A stretch of DNA of 15,197 bases from Chitinophagaceae bacterium UBA2789. Its GTDB lineage: Bacteria; Bacteroidota; Bacteroidia; Chitinophagales; Chitinophagaceae. Each line of letters starts with the position of its first letter. Position 1 is the first letter of the stretch. Where the stretch lies: NCBI GenBank assembly GCA_002352145.1, contig DEHX01000086.1, forward strand, positions 1 through 15,197. Reading direction: 5' to 3'. Below are positions 7,474-14,955 of this stretch, one piece after another. The translations under genes were made by a program, and so were the position numbers. The notes under the pieces were generated by a model. It was not told the DNA's origin, did not search any database, and was given only the letters and a program-made list of their open reading frames with translations.

Positions 7474-7555
7474 CCGCCCTTGATTGCAGCAGGCACCCCC
7501 TTAAATCGATCTGGTGATTAATGCAATCATTAAATCTTGAATAAGAATACACTGT

Positions 7556-9760
7556 ATGGACAAACTGATTTATCTCGTCCCTGTAATGGGCCTGATTGGG
7601 TTACTCTACACATTTATCAAATTTAACTGGGTATCTAAGCAAGATGCCGGTAACGAGAAAATGAAGGAAATCAGCAATCACATTGCTGAAGGTGCAATGG
7701 CTTTCCTTAAAGCAGAGTGGAAAATACTGGGCTACTTTGTAGTAATTGTTGCTATCCTGCTGGCAGTGATGGCCACAACCAATCCGCATTCACATTGGCT
7801 TATTGCCGGAGCTTTCGTTGTTGGAGCCGTTTTTAGTGCTACTGCCGGTTACATCGGAATGAAAGTAGCTACAAAAGCGAATGTAAGAACTGCACATGCC
7901 GCCCGTACAAGCCTTAGTAAAGCATTGAATGTTTCTTTCACCGGCGGTTCAGTAATGGGTCTTGGTGTAGCCGGTCTCGCTGTACTGGGATTAGGTGGTC
8001 TTTTTATCGTTTTCAAACAAATATTTGCACCCACTGCTGCTGTTAACTCTGAAGAAATGGTAAGAACCATTGAGGTGTTAACCGGATTTTCATTAGGTGC
8101 TGAATCAATAGCTCTGTTTGCAAGGGTTGGTGGTGGTATATACACCAAAGCAGCCGACGTAGGTGCTGACCTGGTAGGTAAAGTAGAAGCCGGAATACCA
8201 GAAGATGATCCAAGAAACCCGGCTACCATTGCTGATAATGTTGGAGACAACGTAGGCGACGTGGCAGGTATGGGTGCCGACCTTTTCGGTTCATACGTAG
8301 CAACTGTTTTGGCTACGATGGTGCTGGGACAGGAAACACAATCTGTAGATGAGTTTGGAGGTCTCGCCCCTATCCTTTTGCCCATGCTTATTGCAGGTAT
8401 CGGAATATTGTTCTCCATTGTGGGTACCTGGTTTGTTCGTGTAAGCGATAATGCCGGTATCAATACAGATAATGTGCAGAAGGCCCTGAACATGGGTAAC
8501 TGGGGATCAATTGTTTTAACAGCTGTTGCTTCCATTGGCCTTGTATATTTCATCTTACCCGAAACCATGGTTCTTCGTGGTCATGAGTTCACCAAATGGG
8601 GTGTGCTAGCTGCCATAGGTGTTGGCTTGGTTGTAGGTACTTTAATGAGTATCATTACTGAGTTCTATACAGCCATGGGTAAACGTCCGGTGAAGTCAAT
8701 TATCCGTCAGTCTTCAACAGGTCATGCTACCAACGTAATCGGAGGACTGGCCGTAGGTATGGAATCAACCTTTTTACCTATCCTGGTATTGGCTGCGGGT
8801 ATTTGGGGCTCTTATGAGTGTGCAGGGCTATATGGTGTGGCAATTGCCGCAGCAGGTATGATGGCGACAACAGCTATGCAATTAGCTATTGATGCATTTG
8901 GCCCCATCGCTGATAATGCCGGTGGTATAGCTGAGATGAGTGAGCTTCCCAAAGAAGTGAGAGAAAAAACAGACGTACTGGATGCAGTTGGTAATACCAC
9001 TGCAGCTACAGGAAAAGGCTTTGCTATTGCATCTGCGGCATTGACAGCCCTTGCATTGTTTGCAGCCTTCGTAGGTGTAGCCGGAATTGATGGCATCGAT
9101 ATTTATAAAGCTAAAGTATTAGCCTCCTTGTTTGTAGGTGGTATGATACCGCTGATCTTCTCCTCACTGGCTATCCGTGCTGTGGGTGAAGCAGCTATGA
9201 GCATGGTTACAGAAGTTCGTCGCCAGTTTCATTCTATACCCGGCATTATGGAAGGAAAAGGAAAACCTGAGTATGATAAATGTGTGGCAATTTCTACCAA
9301 TGCTTCTATCAAAAAAATGATGTTGCCGGGAGCAATCACAATCGTTTCACCATTAATTGTAGGCTTTGCATTAGGTCCCGAAGCATTGGGTGGTTTTCTT
9401 GCCGGCGCTACAGTAAGTGGTGTTTTGATGGGAATGTTCCAGAACAATGCCGGTGGTGCATGGGATAACGCCAAAAAATCGTTTGAAAAAGGCGTTGAGA
9501 TCAACGGACAGATGTATTATAAAAAATCTGATCCGCATAAAGCTTCTGTTACAGGTGATACCGTTGGAGATCCTTTTAAAGATACTTCTGGCCCCTCTAT
9601 GAATATTTTGATCAAATTGATGTCAATTGTATCTTTGGTCATCGCCCCTACTCTTGCACAGATGTACAGTGAAAAGAAGACCGAGGAAGAAGTTAAGAAA
9701 GTTGAAATAAAATCTGAACCCGTTACAGTTGTTCCCAAAGCTCATACAGTTCAGTTATAA
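7556..9760 (+). CDS. hppA: Membrane-bound ion-pumping pyrophosphatase, K+-dependent type
   Basis: Integral membrane pyrophosphatase (about 16 helices) that couples pyrophosphate hydrolysis to ion export. Substrate and Mg-binding motifs are intact: DVGADLVGKVE at 201-211, DNVGDNVGD at 227-235, DNAGG at 453-457 and GDTVGDPFKDTSGP at 667-680. GNTTAATGKG at 479-488 has Ala483 and Gly486, the K+-dependent signature; K+-independent enzymes carry Lys and Thr there. In helix 6 the gate position of DLFxSY is Gly245, and the plant-type position four residues on is Ala249, so neither has the usual Glu. Helix 5 instead has Glu183 in LGAESIALF, where Ser is common. I recall a Flavobacterium-type H+-pumping subfamily with this arrangement, so H+ transport is the inferred activity. 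Residues 705-734 form an extra charged C-terminal tail. A strong terminator follows. Confidence 0.95.
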   Translation: MDKLIYLVPVMGLIGLLYTFIKFNWVSKQDAGNEKMKEISNHIAEGAMAFLKAEWKILGYFVVIVAILLAVMATTNPHSHWLIAGAFVVGAVFSATAGYIGMKVATKANVRTAHAARTSLSKALNVSFTGGSVMGLGVAGLAVLGLGGLFIVFKQIFAPTAAVNSEEMVRTIEVLTGFSLGAESIALFARVGGGIYTKAADVGADLVGKVEAGIPEDDPRNPATIADNVGDNVGDVAGMGADLFGSYVATVLATMVLGQETQSVDEFGGLAPILLPMLIAGIGILFSIVGTWFVRVSDNAGINTDNVQKALNMGNWGSIVLTAVASIGLVYFILPETMVLRGHEFTKWGVLAAIGVGLVVGTLMSIITEFYTAMGKRPVKSIIRQSSTGHATNVIGGLAVGMESTFLPILVLAAGIWGSYECAGLYGVAIAAAGMMATTAMQLAIDAFGPIADNAGGIAEMSELPKEVREKTDVLDAVGNTTAATGKGFAIASAALTALALFAAFVGVAGIDGIDIYKAKVLASLFVGGMIPLIFSSLAIRAVGEAAMSMVTEVRRQFHSIPGIMEGKGKPEYDKCVAISTNASIKKMMLPGAITIVSPLIVGFALGPEALGGFLAGATVSGVLMGMFQNNAGGAWDNAKKSFEKGVEINGQMYYKKSDPHKASVTGDTVGDPFKDTSGPSMNILIKLMSIVSLVIAPTLAQMYSEKKTEEEVKKVEIKSEPVTVVPKAHTVQL

Positions 9761-9787
9761 ATAAAAGCTTAATCAGAACCATTACTA

Positions 9788-9822
9788 AAGTCCTGCTGTT
9801 TCTACGGCGGGACTTAGTTTTT
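9788..9822 (+). terminator. Intrinsic terminator after hppA
   Basis: A 12-bp stem AAGTCCTGCTGT / ACGGCGGGACTT (two G-U pairs) encloses the four-base loop TTCT. It is followed by AG and TTTTT. It starts 27 bp after the hppA stop and separates it from the L,D-transpeptidase gene. Confidence 0.85.
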
Positions 9823-9871
9823 ATAGCCATTATGTGTATTTTTATCCTTGTACAACCATTAACCCAACAAT

Positions 9872-11593
9872 ATGAAACTACAGTCAATTCTGCTAACATT
9901 AATCATTATCACCTTCACTGCCTGTAAAGAAGGAAAAAAACAAGAAAAGGAAGACGGAAAAAACGGCCAGCCTGAGACAGAAGATGTTGACAAGCCCATC
10001 GATGAAAAAGAGAAAAAGAAAAAAGTTACCGACAGGGATTTTAGCGTTACGAAGGAAAATGCCTATAATGATATTTTCCTCGACAGTATGGCTATGGAAA
10101 ACTATATCAGCCGCCGCCAGCTGACCGATAAGAAGATATCCAGGAGAATACGCAGTTTCTATAATGCCCGCAATTACCAGTATGCATGGTTCACTTCAAC
10201 CGGCTTAACGGAACAAACAAGATTTTTCTGGAACCAGTACGATTATGCAGTGACACATCTGAAAGACAGCTCACTGGTGAACAGTGATTTTTATAAGAAT
10301 GCAGAGAAATACCTGAACCAGGAAAAAGTAGCAGTCAGTACCAAAGACTCTGCCCTGTTGTATGCTGAATTTGGGTTTACTGAACATTTCATACGCTTTA
10401 TCAATAGTACTTACGAAAAAGGCTATGTAAAACGTAAGGAGCAGGAAAAGTTTGTTCCCATCAAGAAAGCTGATCCGGTTTACCTGGCCGACTCATTATT
10501 AAATAAGAAACATAGTGATGACAAATATTACGAACAGGTAAATGATATGTATGCCGCCTTAAAAAACCACCTGCAACTTTATTTGGATATCGAAAAGTCA
10601 GGCGGCTTTCCTCAGGTTCCTGTTGTTAAGGGAAGTTTGAAAAAAGGAGCTGAAGATCCGGCTATAAAGGTCATTAAGAAAAGATTGCAACTATCTAAAG
10701 ACATGCCAGGCACAGATACAAGTTCATTATTTAATGATACACTGGAACTGGCAGTAAAAAGGTTTGAAAAAAGGCATGGATATAAAGATGACGGGGTTAT
10801 TACCGGGGAGATTGTGAAAGAAATGAATGTAAGTGCGGAGAAAAGATTGATGCAGATACTGCTGAATATGGACAGGATGCGTTGGATGCCACAAAAACCT
10901 GAGGGCAATCTTATCATTGTAAACATACCCGAATTCATGCTGCATGTCTATGATGGTAAAAAGCGATTATTTGACATGGTAGTAGTGGTGGGAAAAGTTG
11001 GAAACAATACCATGATGTTTAATGGCGACCTCAGTTACATTGTTTTCAGCCCATATTGGAATGTGCCGCCCAGCATTATAAAAAGTGAGATATTACCCGC
11101 TATGCAAAGAGATCCAAATTATCTTGCCCGAAAGAATATGGAGAAAGTGGGTAATGGTATTCGCCAAAAACCCGGGCCAGGCAATGCGTTGGGAAAAGTG
11201 AAGTTTATTTTTCCCAATAGTTTTAATATGTATTTCCATGATACTCCTTCTAAGAGCCTTTTTGGACAGGATAAAAGGGCATTCAGTCACGGATGTATCC
11301 GCCTTAGCGAACCGCAGAAAATGGCGGAATGGCTGTTGAGGAATGACCCGGAATGGAATACAGAAAAAATAGTGGCTGCTATGAACCAGACATCAGAGAA
11401 AATGGTAAAGCTAAAATCCCTGTTACCTGTCTTTATCATTTATTACACCGCTTGGGTGGATGATGACGGCCTGCTCAATTTCAGGGATGATGTATACAAA
11501 CATGATAGTGAGCTGATCAGTAAAATGTTCACCAAAAAAGAAGCCCCGAAACTAATTAAAGTAGATAACCTGCAGGTTTCAGGTTCTAACTGA
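9872..11593 (+). CDS. Lipid-anchored L,D-transpeptidase (YcbB/LdtD-like, YkuD domain)
   Basis: Peptidoglycan enzyme that forms 3-3 crosslinks or attaches groups to stem peptides through a catalytic cysteine. It is a predicted lipoprotein: hydrophobic residues 4-15, lipobox FTAC, cysteine at 18. A Lys/Glu-rich, low-complexity linker (about 19-56) follows. Residues about 75-240 resemble the helical scaffold domain of YcbB-type enzymes (RNYQYAWFTSTGL at 100-112). Residues about 258-320 form a peptidoglycan-binding-like unit (AIKVIKKRLQL, AVKRFEKRHGYKDDGVI). The YkuD catalytic domain spans about 345-530, with the upstream YFHDTPS at 454-460 and the active-site motif S472-H473-G474-C475-I-R477. 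At 573 aa the length is close to E. coli LdtD (615). It is flanked by strong terminators, so it is probably a single-gene unit. A TATCCTTG box at 9843-9850 may be its -7 element. Confidence 0.92.
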   Translation: MKLQSILLTLIIITFTACKEGKKQEKEDGKNGQPETEDVDKPIDEKEKKKKVTDRDFSVTKENAYNDIFLDSMAMENYISRRQLTDKKISRRIRSFYNARNYQYAWFTSTGLTEQTRFFWNQYDYAVTHLKDSSLVNSDFYKNAEKYLNQEKVAVSTKDSALLYAEFGFTEHFIRFINSTYEKGYVKRKEQEKFVPIKKADPVYLADSLLNKKHSDDKYYEQVNDMYAALKNHLQLYLDIEKSGGFPQVPVVKGSLKKGAEDPAIKVIKKRLQLSKDMPGTDTSSLFNDTLELAVKRFEKRHGYKDDGVITGEIVKEMNVSAEKRLMQILLNMDRMRWMPQKPEGNLIIVNIPEFMLHVYDGKKRLFDMVVVVGKVGNNTMMFNGDLSYIVFSPYWNVPPSIIKSEILPAMQRDPNYLARKNMEKVGNGIRQKPGPGNALGKVKFIFPNSFNMYFHDTPSKSLFGQDKRAFSHGCIRLSEPQKMAEWLLRNDPEWNTEKIVAAMNQTSEKMVKLKSLLPVFIIYYTAWVDDDGLLNFRDDVYKHDSELISKMFTKKEAPKLIKVDNLQVSGSN

Positions 11594-11622
11594 TACTACG
11601 TTAATACCGTTTATCCATACTG

Positions 11623-11654
11623 AAGCTGTTTCATCCCATTGAAGCAGCTTTTTT
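11623..11654 (+). terminator. Intrinsic terminator after the L,D-transpeptidase
   Basis: An 11-bp stem AAGCTGTTTCA / TGAAGCAGCTT (one G-U pair) encloses the loop TCCCAT and runs into six T residues (11649-11654). It lies 29 bp past the stop codon. Confidence 0.88.
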
Positions 11655-11709
11655 GGTTATACCATTGCCATATAGGAACCGGCTGTACTAAACCAAAACT
11701 GTATGTAAT

Positions 11710-12018
11710 ATGGTAAGGTATATTATGTCCTTCAAAGTGCCGGAGAACAGCCAGCAGACTGTTCAACAGGTAGTCAACCAGTATTTTAATGAATTGCAGC
11801 GAAGTGGTCCCGGTGGCATGCGAAGTCAATGCTATGCGAGCCATGATGATCAATGCAATTTTGTACACATTAAAAGCTTCAAAAAAGAATCTATCGCTAA
11901 TCATCATTTCAGGTCTGCTATTTTCAGGCAATACCTGGAAAAGCTGGCTGTTATTGCCGGTGAGCCGCTTAGTTTCTCCAGGCTTCACCAGCAAAAAACA
12001 TTTGAGTCGATTTATTAA
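11710..12018 (+). CDS. Small ABM-like (dimeric alpha/beta-barrel) protein, 102 aa
   Basis: The layout matches the antibiotic-biosynthesis-monooxygenase-like superfamily. A first strand (VRYIMSFKVP) is followed by an amphipathic helix (about 13-31) and the family-typical PGG turn near 34-36. Then come two strands (MRSQCYAS and CNFVHIKSF) and a helix with paired aromatic residues (HHFRSAIFRQYLEKL, about 64-78). Members act on quinols, aromatic compounds or heme, or have unknown roles, so the substrate cannot be stated. The start at 11710 is chosen because MVRY begins the first strand; the ATG at 11725 would cut it. It is separated from the previous gene by a terminator and ends about 110 bp before the first Usp gene. 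A longer reading frame on the opposite strand is rejected because it crosses that terminator and lacks any family pattern. Confidence 0.7.
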   Translation: MVRYIMSFKVPENSQQTVQQVVNQYFNELQRSGPGGMRSQCYASHDDQCNFVHIKSFKKESIANHHFRSAIFRQYLEKLAVIAGEPLSFSRLHQQKTFESIY

Positions 12019-12127
12019 TCGCCTGGTTGTTTTTGATAATGATTAATGAGCGGATTGGGTTTATAATCTTTTATGATTTTAGACAGTAAAACCTGTAAAT
12101 TTATCCCGTCGAAGCAAACCAACGGCT

Positions 12128-12913
12128 ATGCACAGGGTTATTGTACCGGTAGACTTTTCTGAAACTTCTTTGAATGCTGCCCGCTATACAGCGCAAATGC
12201 TGGCAGGTAAGGATAATGCCCTTGCCGTACTTTACCATAATTATGAAAGTCATGATGATCATGATGTATCCCTCAACTACCAGGAAAGCCTGAAAAAAGA
12301 GTTTTTAAAGGCCGGGGTTAAAGCCGTGCAGACGGAAAGTGAAATGGGTGGCGACCTGATTGAAAATATTTCTCGCCTGGCGCACACCATCCGGGCAAGT
12401 TTGATTGTAATGGGTATTACCGGTAAATCTGCCATCAGGGCCGCCATGTTTGGAAGTAATACCCTGAAACTAATCGACAGGAACCTCTACCCAGTCATGA
12501 TCATTCCACCGGATGCAAAATACAAGGGTATTAAGAATGTTGCCTTCGCATCAGATTTTAAAAATGTAGAAGAATCAACTCCCGCTGTTTTGCTGGACTC
12601 TGTTCTTGATCTGTTCAAACCACAGCTTCATATTTTTCATGTAAACAAGGATATCAGTGTTAGCGAATCTGCCGAAGTAGTCGGGCAGAAGGCATTATTT
12701 GAGCAGATGTTCAAAAAATATGATACCCGTTTTCATTTCCTTATTAAAAATGATTTTTATTCTGCGGTTGACAGTTTTATCAAAGACTATGAAATTGATG
12801 TGATGATAACCATACCCAAACACCAAAGTAATTCCATGTCCTTATTTAAAACCACACATACCAAGCGGTTAGCTTATCATAGTCATATCCCGATACTGGC
12901 TGCTCATGAATAA
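12128..12913 (+). CDS. Universal stress protein, two-domain UspA family (first of a tandem pair)
   Basis: Cytoplasmic stress-response protein of the Usp fold. Domain 1 (about 1-130) opens VIVPVDFSETSLNAARY and carries the complete ATP-binding motif G96-I-T-G99, nine residues, then G109-S110. Domain 2 (about 136-261) begins with a matching NVAFASDF strand but lacks the glycine motif. Its corresponding region reads TIPKHQSNSMSLFKTTHTKRLAYHSHIPILAAHE-like sequence (key residues KRLAYHS near the end), so it probably does not bind ATP there. At 261 aa it is exactly the length of the next gene, which shares the same architecture. A weak promoter-like TAAATTTA is at 12096-12103. Nucleotide binding is family knowledge; the stress that induces it is not visible. 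Confidence 0.92.
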   Translation: MHRVIVPVDFSETSLNAARYTAQMLAGKDNALAVLYHNYESHDDHDVSLNYQESLKKEFLKAGVKAVQTESEMGGDLIENISRLAHTIRASLIVMGITGKSAIRAAMFGSNTLKLIDRNLYPVMIIPPDAKYKGIKNVAFASDFKNVEESTPAVLLDSVLDLFKPQLHIFHVNKDISVSESAEVVGQKALFEQMFKKYDTRFHFLIKNDFYSAVDSFIKDYEIDVMITIPKHQSNSMSLFKTTHTKRLAYHSHIPILAAHE

Positions 12914-12947
12914 GGTATTAACAGTTTCTTTCCTTGGGTTTTCGGTG

Positions 12948-12955
12948 TATATTTA
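12948..12955 (+). promoter_or_regulatory. Possible -7 box for the second Usp gene
   Basis: TATATTTA, one mismatch from TAnnTTTG, lies 19 bp after TTTC (12925-12928), one mismatch from TTTG. If used, the second Usp gene has its own start site in the 74-bp gap, with a leader of about 25 nt. The two mismatches keep confidence low. Confidence 0.3.
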
Positions 12956-12987
12956 ATTTTTAATACGATCATCTAAACAATGATTTT

Positions 12988-13773
12988 ATGAAAACCGTAA
13001 TAGTACCGGTAGATTTTTCAGAAACATCTCTCAACGCTGCCCGTTACGCCACAAAATTGCTGACAGGCCACTATGGGGTAACCATGGTTCTGTTCAATTT
13101 TTGCGATAACGAAAAACAAATACCTGAAGCTATTCAAAGCCTTGAGAACTTAAGAGCCTTGCTGCGGGAATCAGGCATTGTCAAAACAGAGATACTGGCT
13201 GTTACAGGCCCCGGATTCATTTCGGAACTGGACAGAATGTCCCGTGAAGTAGAGGCTGACCTTGTCATAATGGGCATAACAGGTCGCTCCCCTATTGGTC
13301 AAAGCCTCATAGGAAGCAATACACTCAAAATGGTAGAGAAAAGAACTTGTCCCGTACTGATAGTACCCTCATCTGCTACCTACAAAGACGCAAAAGAAGT
13401 AATGCTTACATCAGACTTTGATAATGTTGAGTTTACTATACCTGCACAACAAATTAAAAATGTACTGAACCGGCTTCGTCCCAATCTTCATATAATGAAT
13501 ACGGATGAAGAACATTATATCTCTATCACGGAGGAATATAAAGCCGAAAGGGAAAAACTGGCTTCCCTGTTTTCAGATTTTCACCCTGAATTTCATTTCC
13601 TAACTTTAAATGATGTACAAGATGCCATTTACCAGTTTGCCCAGGACAAACAAATAGACCTCATCATTATTGTTCATAGGGAGCAAACATTGTTTTCAAA
13701 GCTTTTTGTCAAGAGTAATACGAAACGACTGGCCTATTACAGCACAATCCCTGTGTTGGCCGTTCATGAATAA
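12988..13773 (+). CDS. Universal stress protein, two-domain UspA family (second of a tandem pair)
   Basis: Paralogue of the preceding gene, of identical length and domain plan. The first 20 residues share VIVPVDFSETSLNAARY exactly. The ATP-binding motif sits at the same numbers (G96-I-T-G99, then G109-S110). The second domain (from about 136, EVMLTSDF) again lacks the glycine motif and ends SNTKRLAYYSTIPVLAVHE, close to its neighbour. Between the conserved parts the two proteins differ widely, and shared amino acids often use different codons. The duplication is therefore old, and the copies are held by selection rather than recent copying. They may form heterodimers, which is inference. A stem-loop with a T-tract lies 109 bp downstream, and no closer terminator is obvious. 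Confidence 0.92.
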   Translation: MKTVIVPVDFSETSLNAARYATKLLTGHYGVTMVLFNFCDNEKQIPEAIQSLENLRALLRESGIVKTEILAVTGPGFISELDRMSREVEADLVIMGITGRSPIGQSLIGSNTLKMVEKRTCPVLIVPSSATYKDAKEVMLTSDFDNVEFTIPAQQIKNVLNRLRPNLHIMNTDEEHYISITEEYKAEREKLASLFSDFHPEFHFLTLNDVQDAIYQFAQDKQIDLIIIVHREQTLFSKLFVKSNTKRLAYYSTIPVLAVHE

Positions 13774-13849
13774 CCGGCCGGCAACAGTGCTTAAACCAGT
13801 GCCTTGACATCATTGGCACAATTTATTACCTTTACTTTACCATATGCGA

Positions 13850-13880
13850 TTTGATCTGATCCATACATGCTATATATTTT
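13850..13880 (+). promoter_or_regulatory. Promoter of the arginase-family gene
   Basis: TTTG (13850-13853), a 19-bp spacer, then TATATTTT (13873-13880). The spacing is the Bacteroidota optimum, the -33 box is perfect, and the -7 box has one mismatch (final T for G). It gives a leader of about 110 nt before the ATG at 13999. This is the best two-box promoter in the window. Confidence 0.55.
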
Positions 13881-13881
13881 C

Positions 13882-13913
13882 ATTTGCGGAGCAATTGCTG
13901 CCTGCAAATTTTT
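13882..13913 (+). terminator. Stem-loop with T-tract in the arginase leader (terminator or attenuator)
   Basis: Arms ATTTGC (13882-13887) and GCAAAT (13904-13909) enclose an inner perfect palindrome AGCAATTGCT (13889-13898) and a possible GG/CC pair with bulges. TTTTT (13909-13913) follows. It could end transcription from the Usp pair. Because it begins right after the predicted arginase promoter, it could instead act at the 5' end of that mRNA. No competing antiterminator stem is obvious by eye. The rest of the 225-bp gap (13774-13998) shows only short, weak repeats such as AGGC-TTTT-GCCT near 13973. Confidence 0.4.
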
Positions 13914-13998
13914 ATATCCCTGATTAATCACAGTTTTTTCTAGGCTTACTTACTCTCCCCATTACTTTTCAGGCTTTTGCCTAACCTAATAATGCTAT

Positions 13999-14946
13999 AT
14001 GAAGAATATCAAATTGATTGAAGTACCATCCGAAATCGGTGCCGGCACAAGAGGAGCCAGTTTGGGTATAGAAGCGATAAAAATTGCAGCGCTGGATTTC
14101 ATGAGCAATTTTTTTATCCATTTCCCTTCTGAAAAAATTCCAACAGAAAATAAGTTGCTATACGAACCTATCGAATCTCCTTATGCTAAAAGAATAAAAG
14201 GAGTGGCAGCTATATATGACAGGGTGAGCAAAGCAGTATGTGATACCCTTAAAAATAATTTCTTTCCGGTCATTTTAAGCGGAGACCATAGTACTGCGGG
14301 TGCCACCATTGCCGGAATAAAAATGGCTAAACCTAAAAGTAAATTAGGTGTCATATGGATTGATGCCCACTCCGACCTGCATACACCTTATACCACTCCT
14401 TCCGGAAATGTGCATGGTATGCCGATGGCAGTATCTATTAATAAGAATAATGAAGAATGTGCCGTTCATGATGTAGATGATGAAACTGCCAAATACTGGA
14501 ACTACCTGAAAAATATTGGTAAAATAGCACCAAAGGTTTTACCGGAGGACATTGTATTTATTTCGCTGAGAGATTACGAAAAGGAAGAAAGACATCTGAT
14601 CGAAAAATACGACATGAAAGTGATCACCACCAAGGAAGTCAGAAGCAAAGGTGCAGAGAATGTAGTTAGATCAGTACACCGCTACCTTGCCGATTGTACA
14701 GATATTTATATATCATTCGATGTGGATAGCCTGGATTCTTCAATATCCAAAGGTACGGGCACCCCTGTGAGCAACGGCTTAAAAGAAAGAGAAGCAGAAG
14801 ACCTGATCAGTAAGTTTATGCAAAACCGGAAAGTATGCTGCTTTGAAATTGCTGAAGTAAATCCCACTCTTGATAAAGAAAACCTGATGGCGGAAATAGC
14901 TTTCAATATTCTGCAACGAAGTGTGAATGTGTTAATGATGAATTAA
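13999..14946 (+). CDS. Arginase/ureohydrolase family enzyme, probably arginase
   Basis: Binuclear manganese hydrolase; arginases split arginine into ornithine and urea. All six metal ligands are present: H97 (SGDHS), D122, H124 and D126 (IDAHSD), and D241 and D243 (SFDVDSLD). The arginase-like loop TTPSGNVHG (132-140) follows the second motif, with S135 and the proton-shuttle-position H139, and EVNPTL includes E286. These favour arginase over agmatinase or formiminoglutamase. Two differences from human arginase I stand out. Its N130, which holds the substrate carboxylate, aligns with H128. Its D183, which holds the amino group, aligns with E194. SGDHS replaces the usual GGDHS, and LDSS replaces LDPS. 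The length of 315 aa is normal. A good promoter and a leader stem-loop lie upstream, and a DUF1684 gene follows after nine bases. Confidence 0.88.
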   Translation: MKNIKLIEVPSEIGAGTRGASLGIEAIKIAALDFMSNFFIHFPSEKIPTENKLLYEPIESPYAKRIKGVAAIYDRVSKAVCDTLKNNFFPVILSGDHSTAGATIAGIKMAKPKSKLGVIWIDAHSDLHTPYTTPSGNVHGMPMAVSINKNNEECAVHDVDDETAKYWNYLKNIGKIAPKVLPEDIVFISLRDYEKEERHLIEKYDMKVITTKEVRSKGAENVVRSVHRYLADCTDIYISFDVDSLDSSISKGTGTPVSNGLKEREAEDLISKFMQNRKVCCFEIAEVNPTLDKENLMAEIAFNILQRSVNVLMMN

Positions 14947-14955
14947 TCAACCGGG

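Noticed and set aside
7849..8568. 239-residue minus-strand frame inside hppA
   Set aside because: Its Ala/Pro/Thr/Ser-rich composition is the usual shadow of a strongly conserved membrane-protein gene. There is no start context and no family match.
11611..11994. 127-residue frame on the minus strand opposite the ABM-like gene
   Set aside because: It runs across the L,D-transpeptidase terminator, shows no domain pattern, and opposes a plus-strand frame with a recognisable fold and good strand/helix alternation.
12034..12050. GATAATGATTAATGA, resembling part of a Fur box
   Set aside because: It is only a partial match in AT-rich DNA with no dyad symmetry. It lies in the gap before the first Usp gene with no iron-related context.
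13804..13822. GTGCC / GGCAC inverted repeat after the second Usp gene
   Set aside because: The stem is only 5 bp, with an 11-base loop and no T-tract, too weak for a terminator call.
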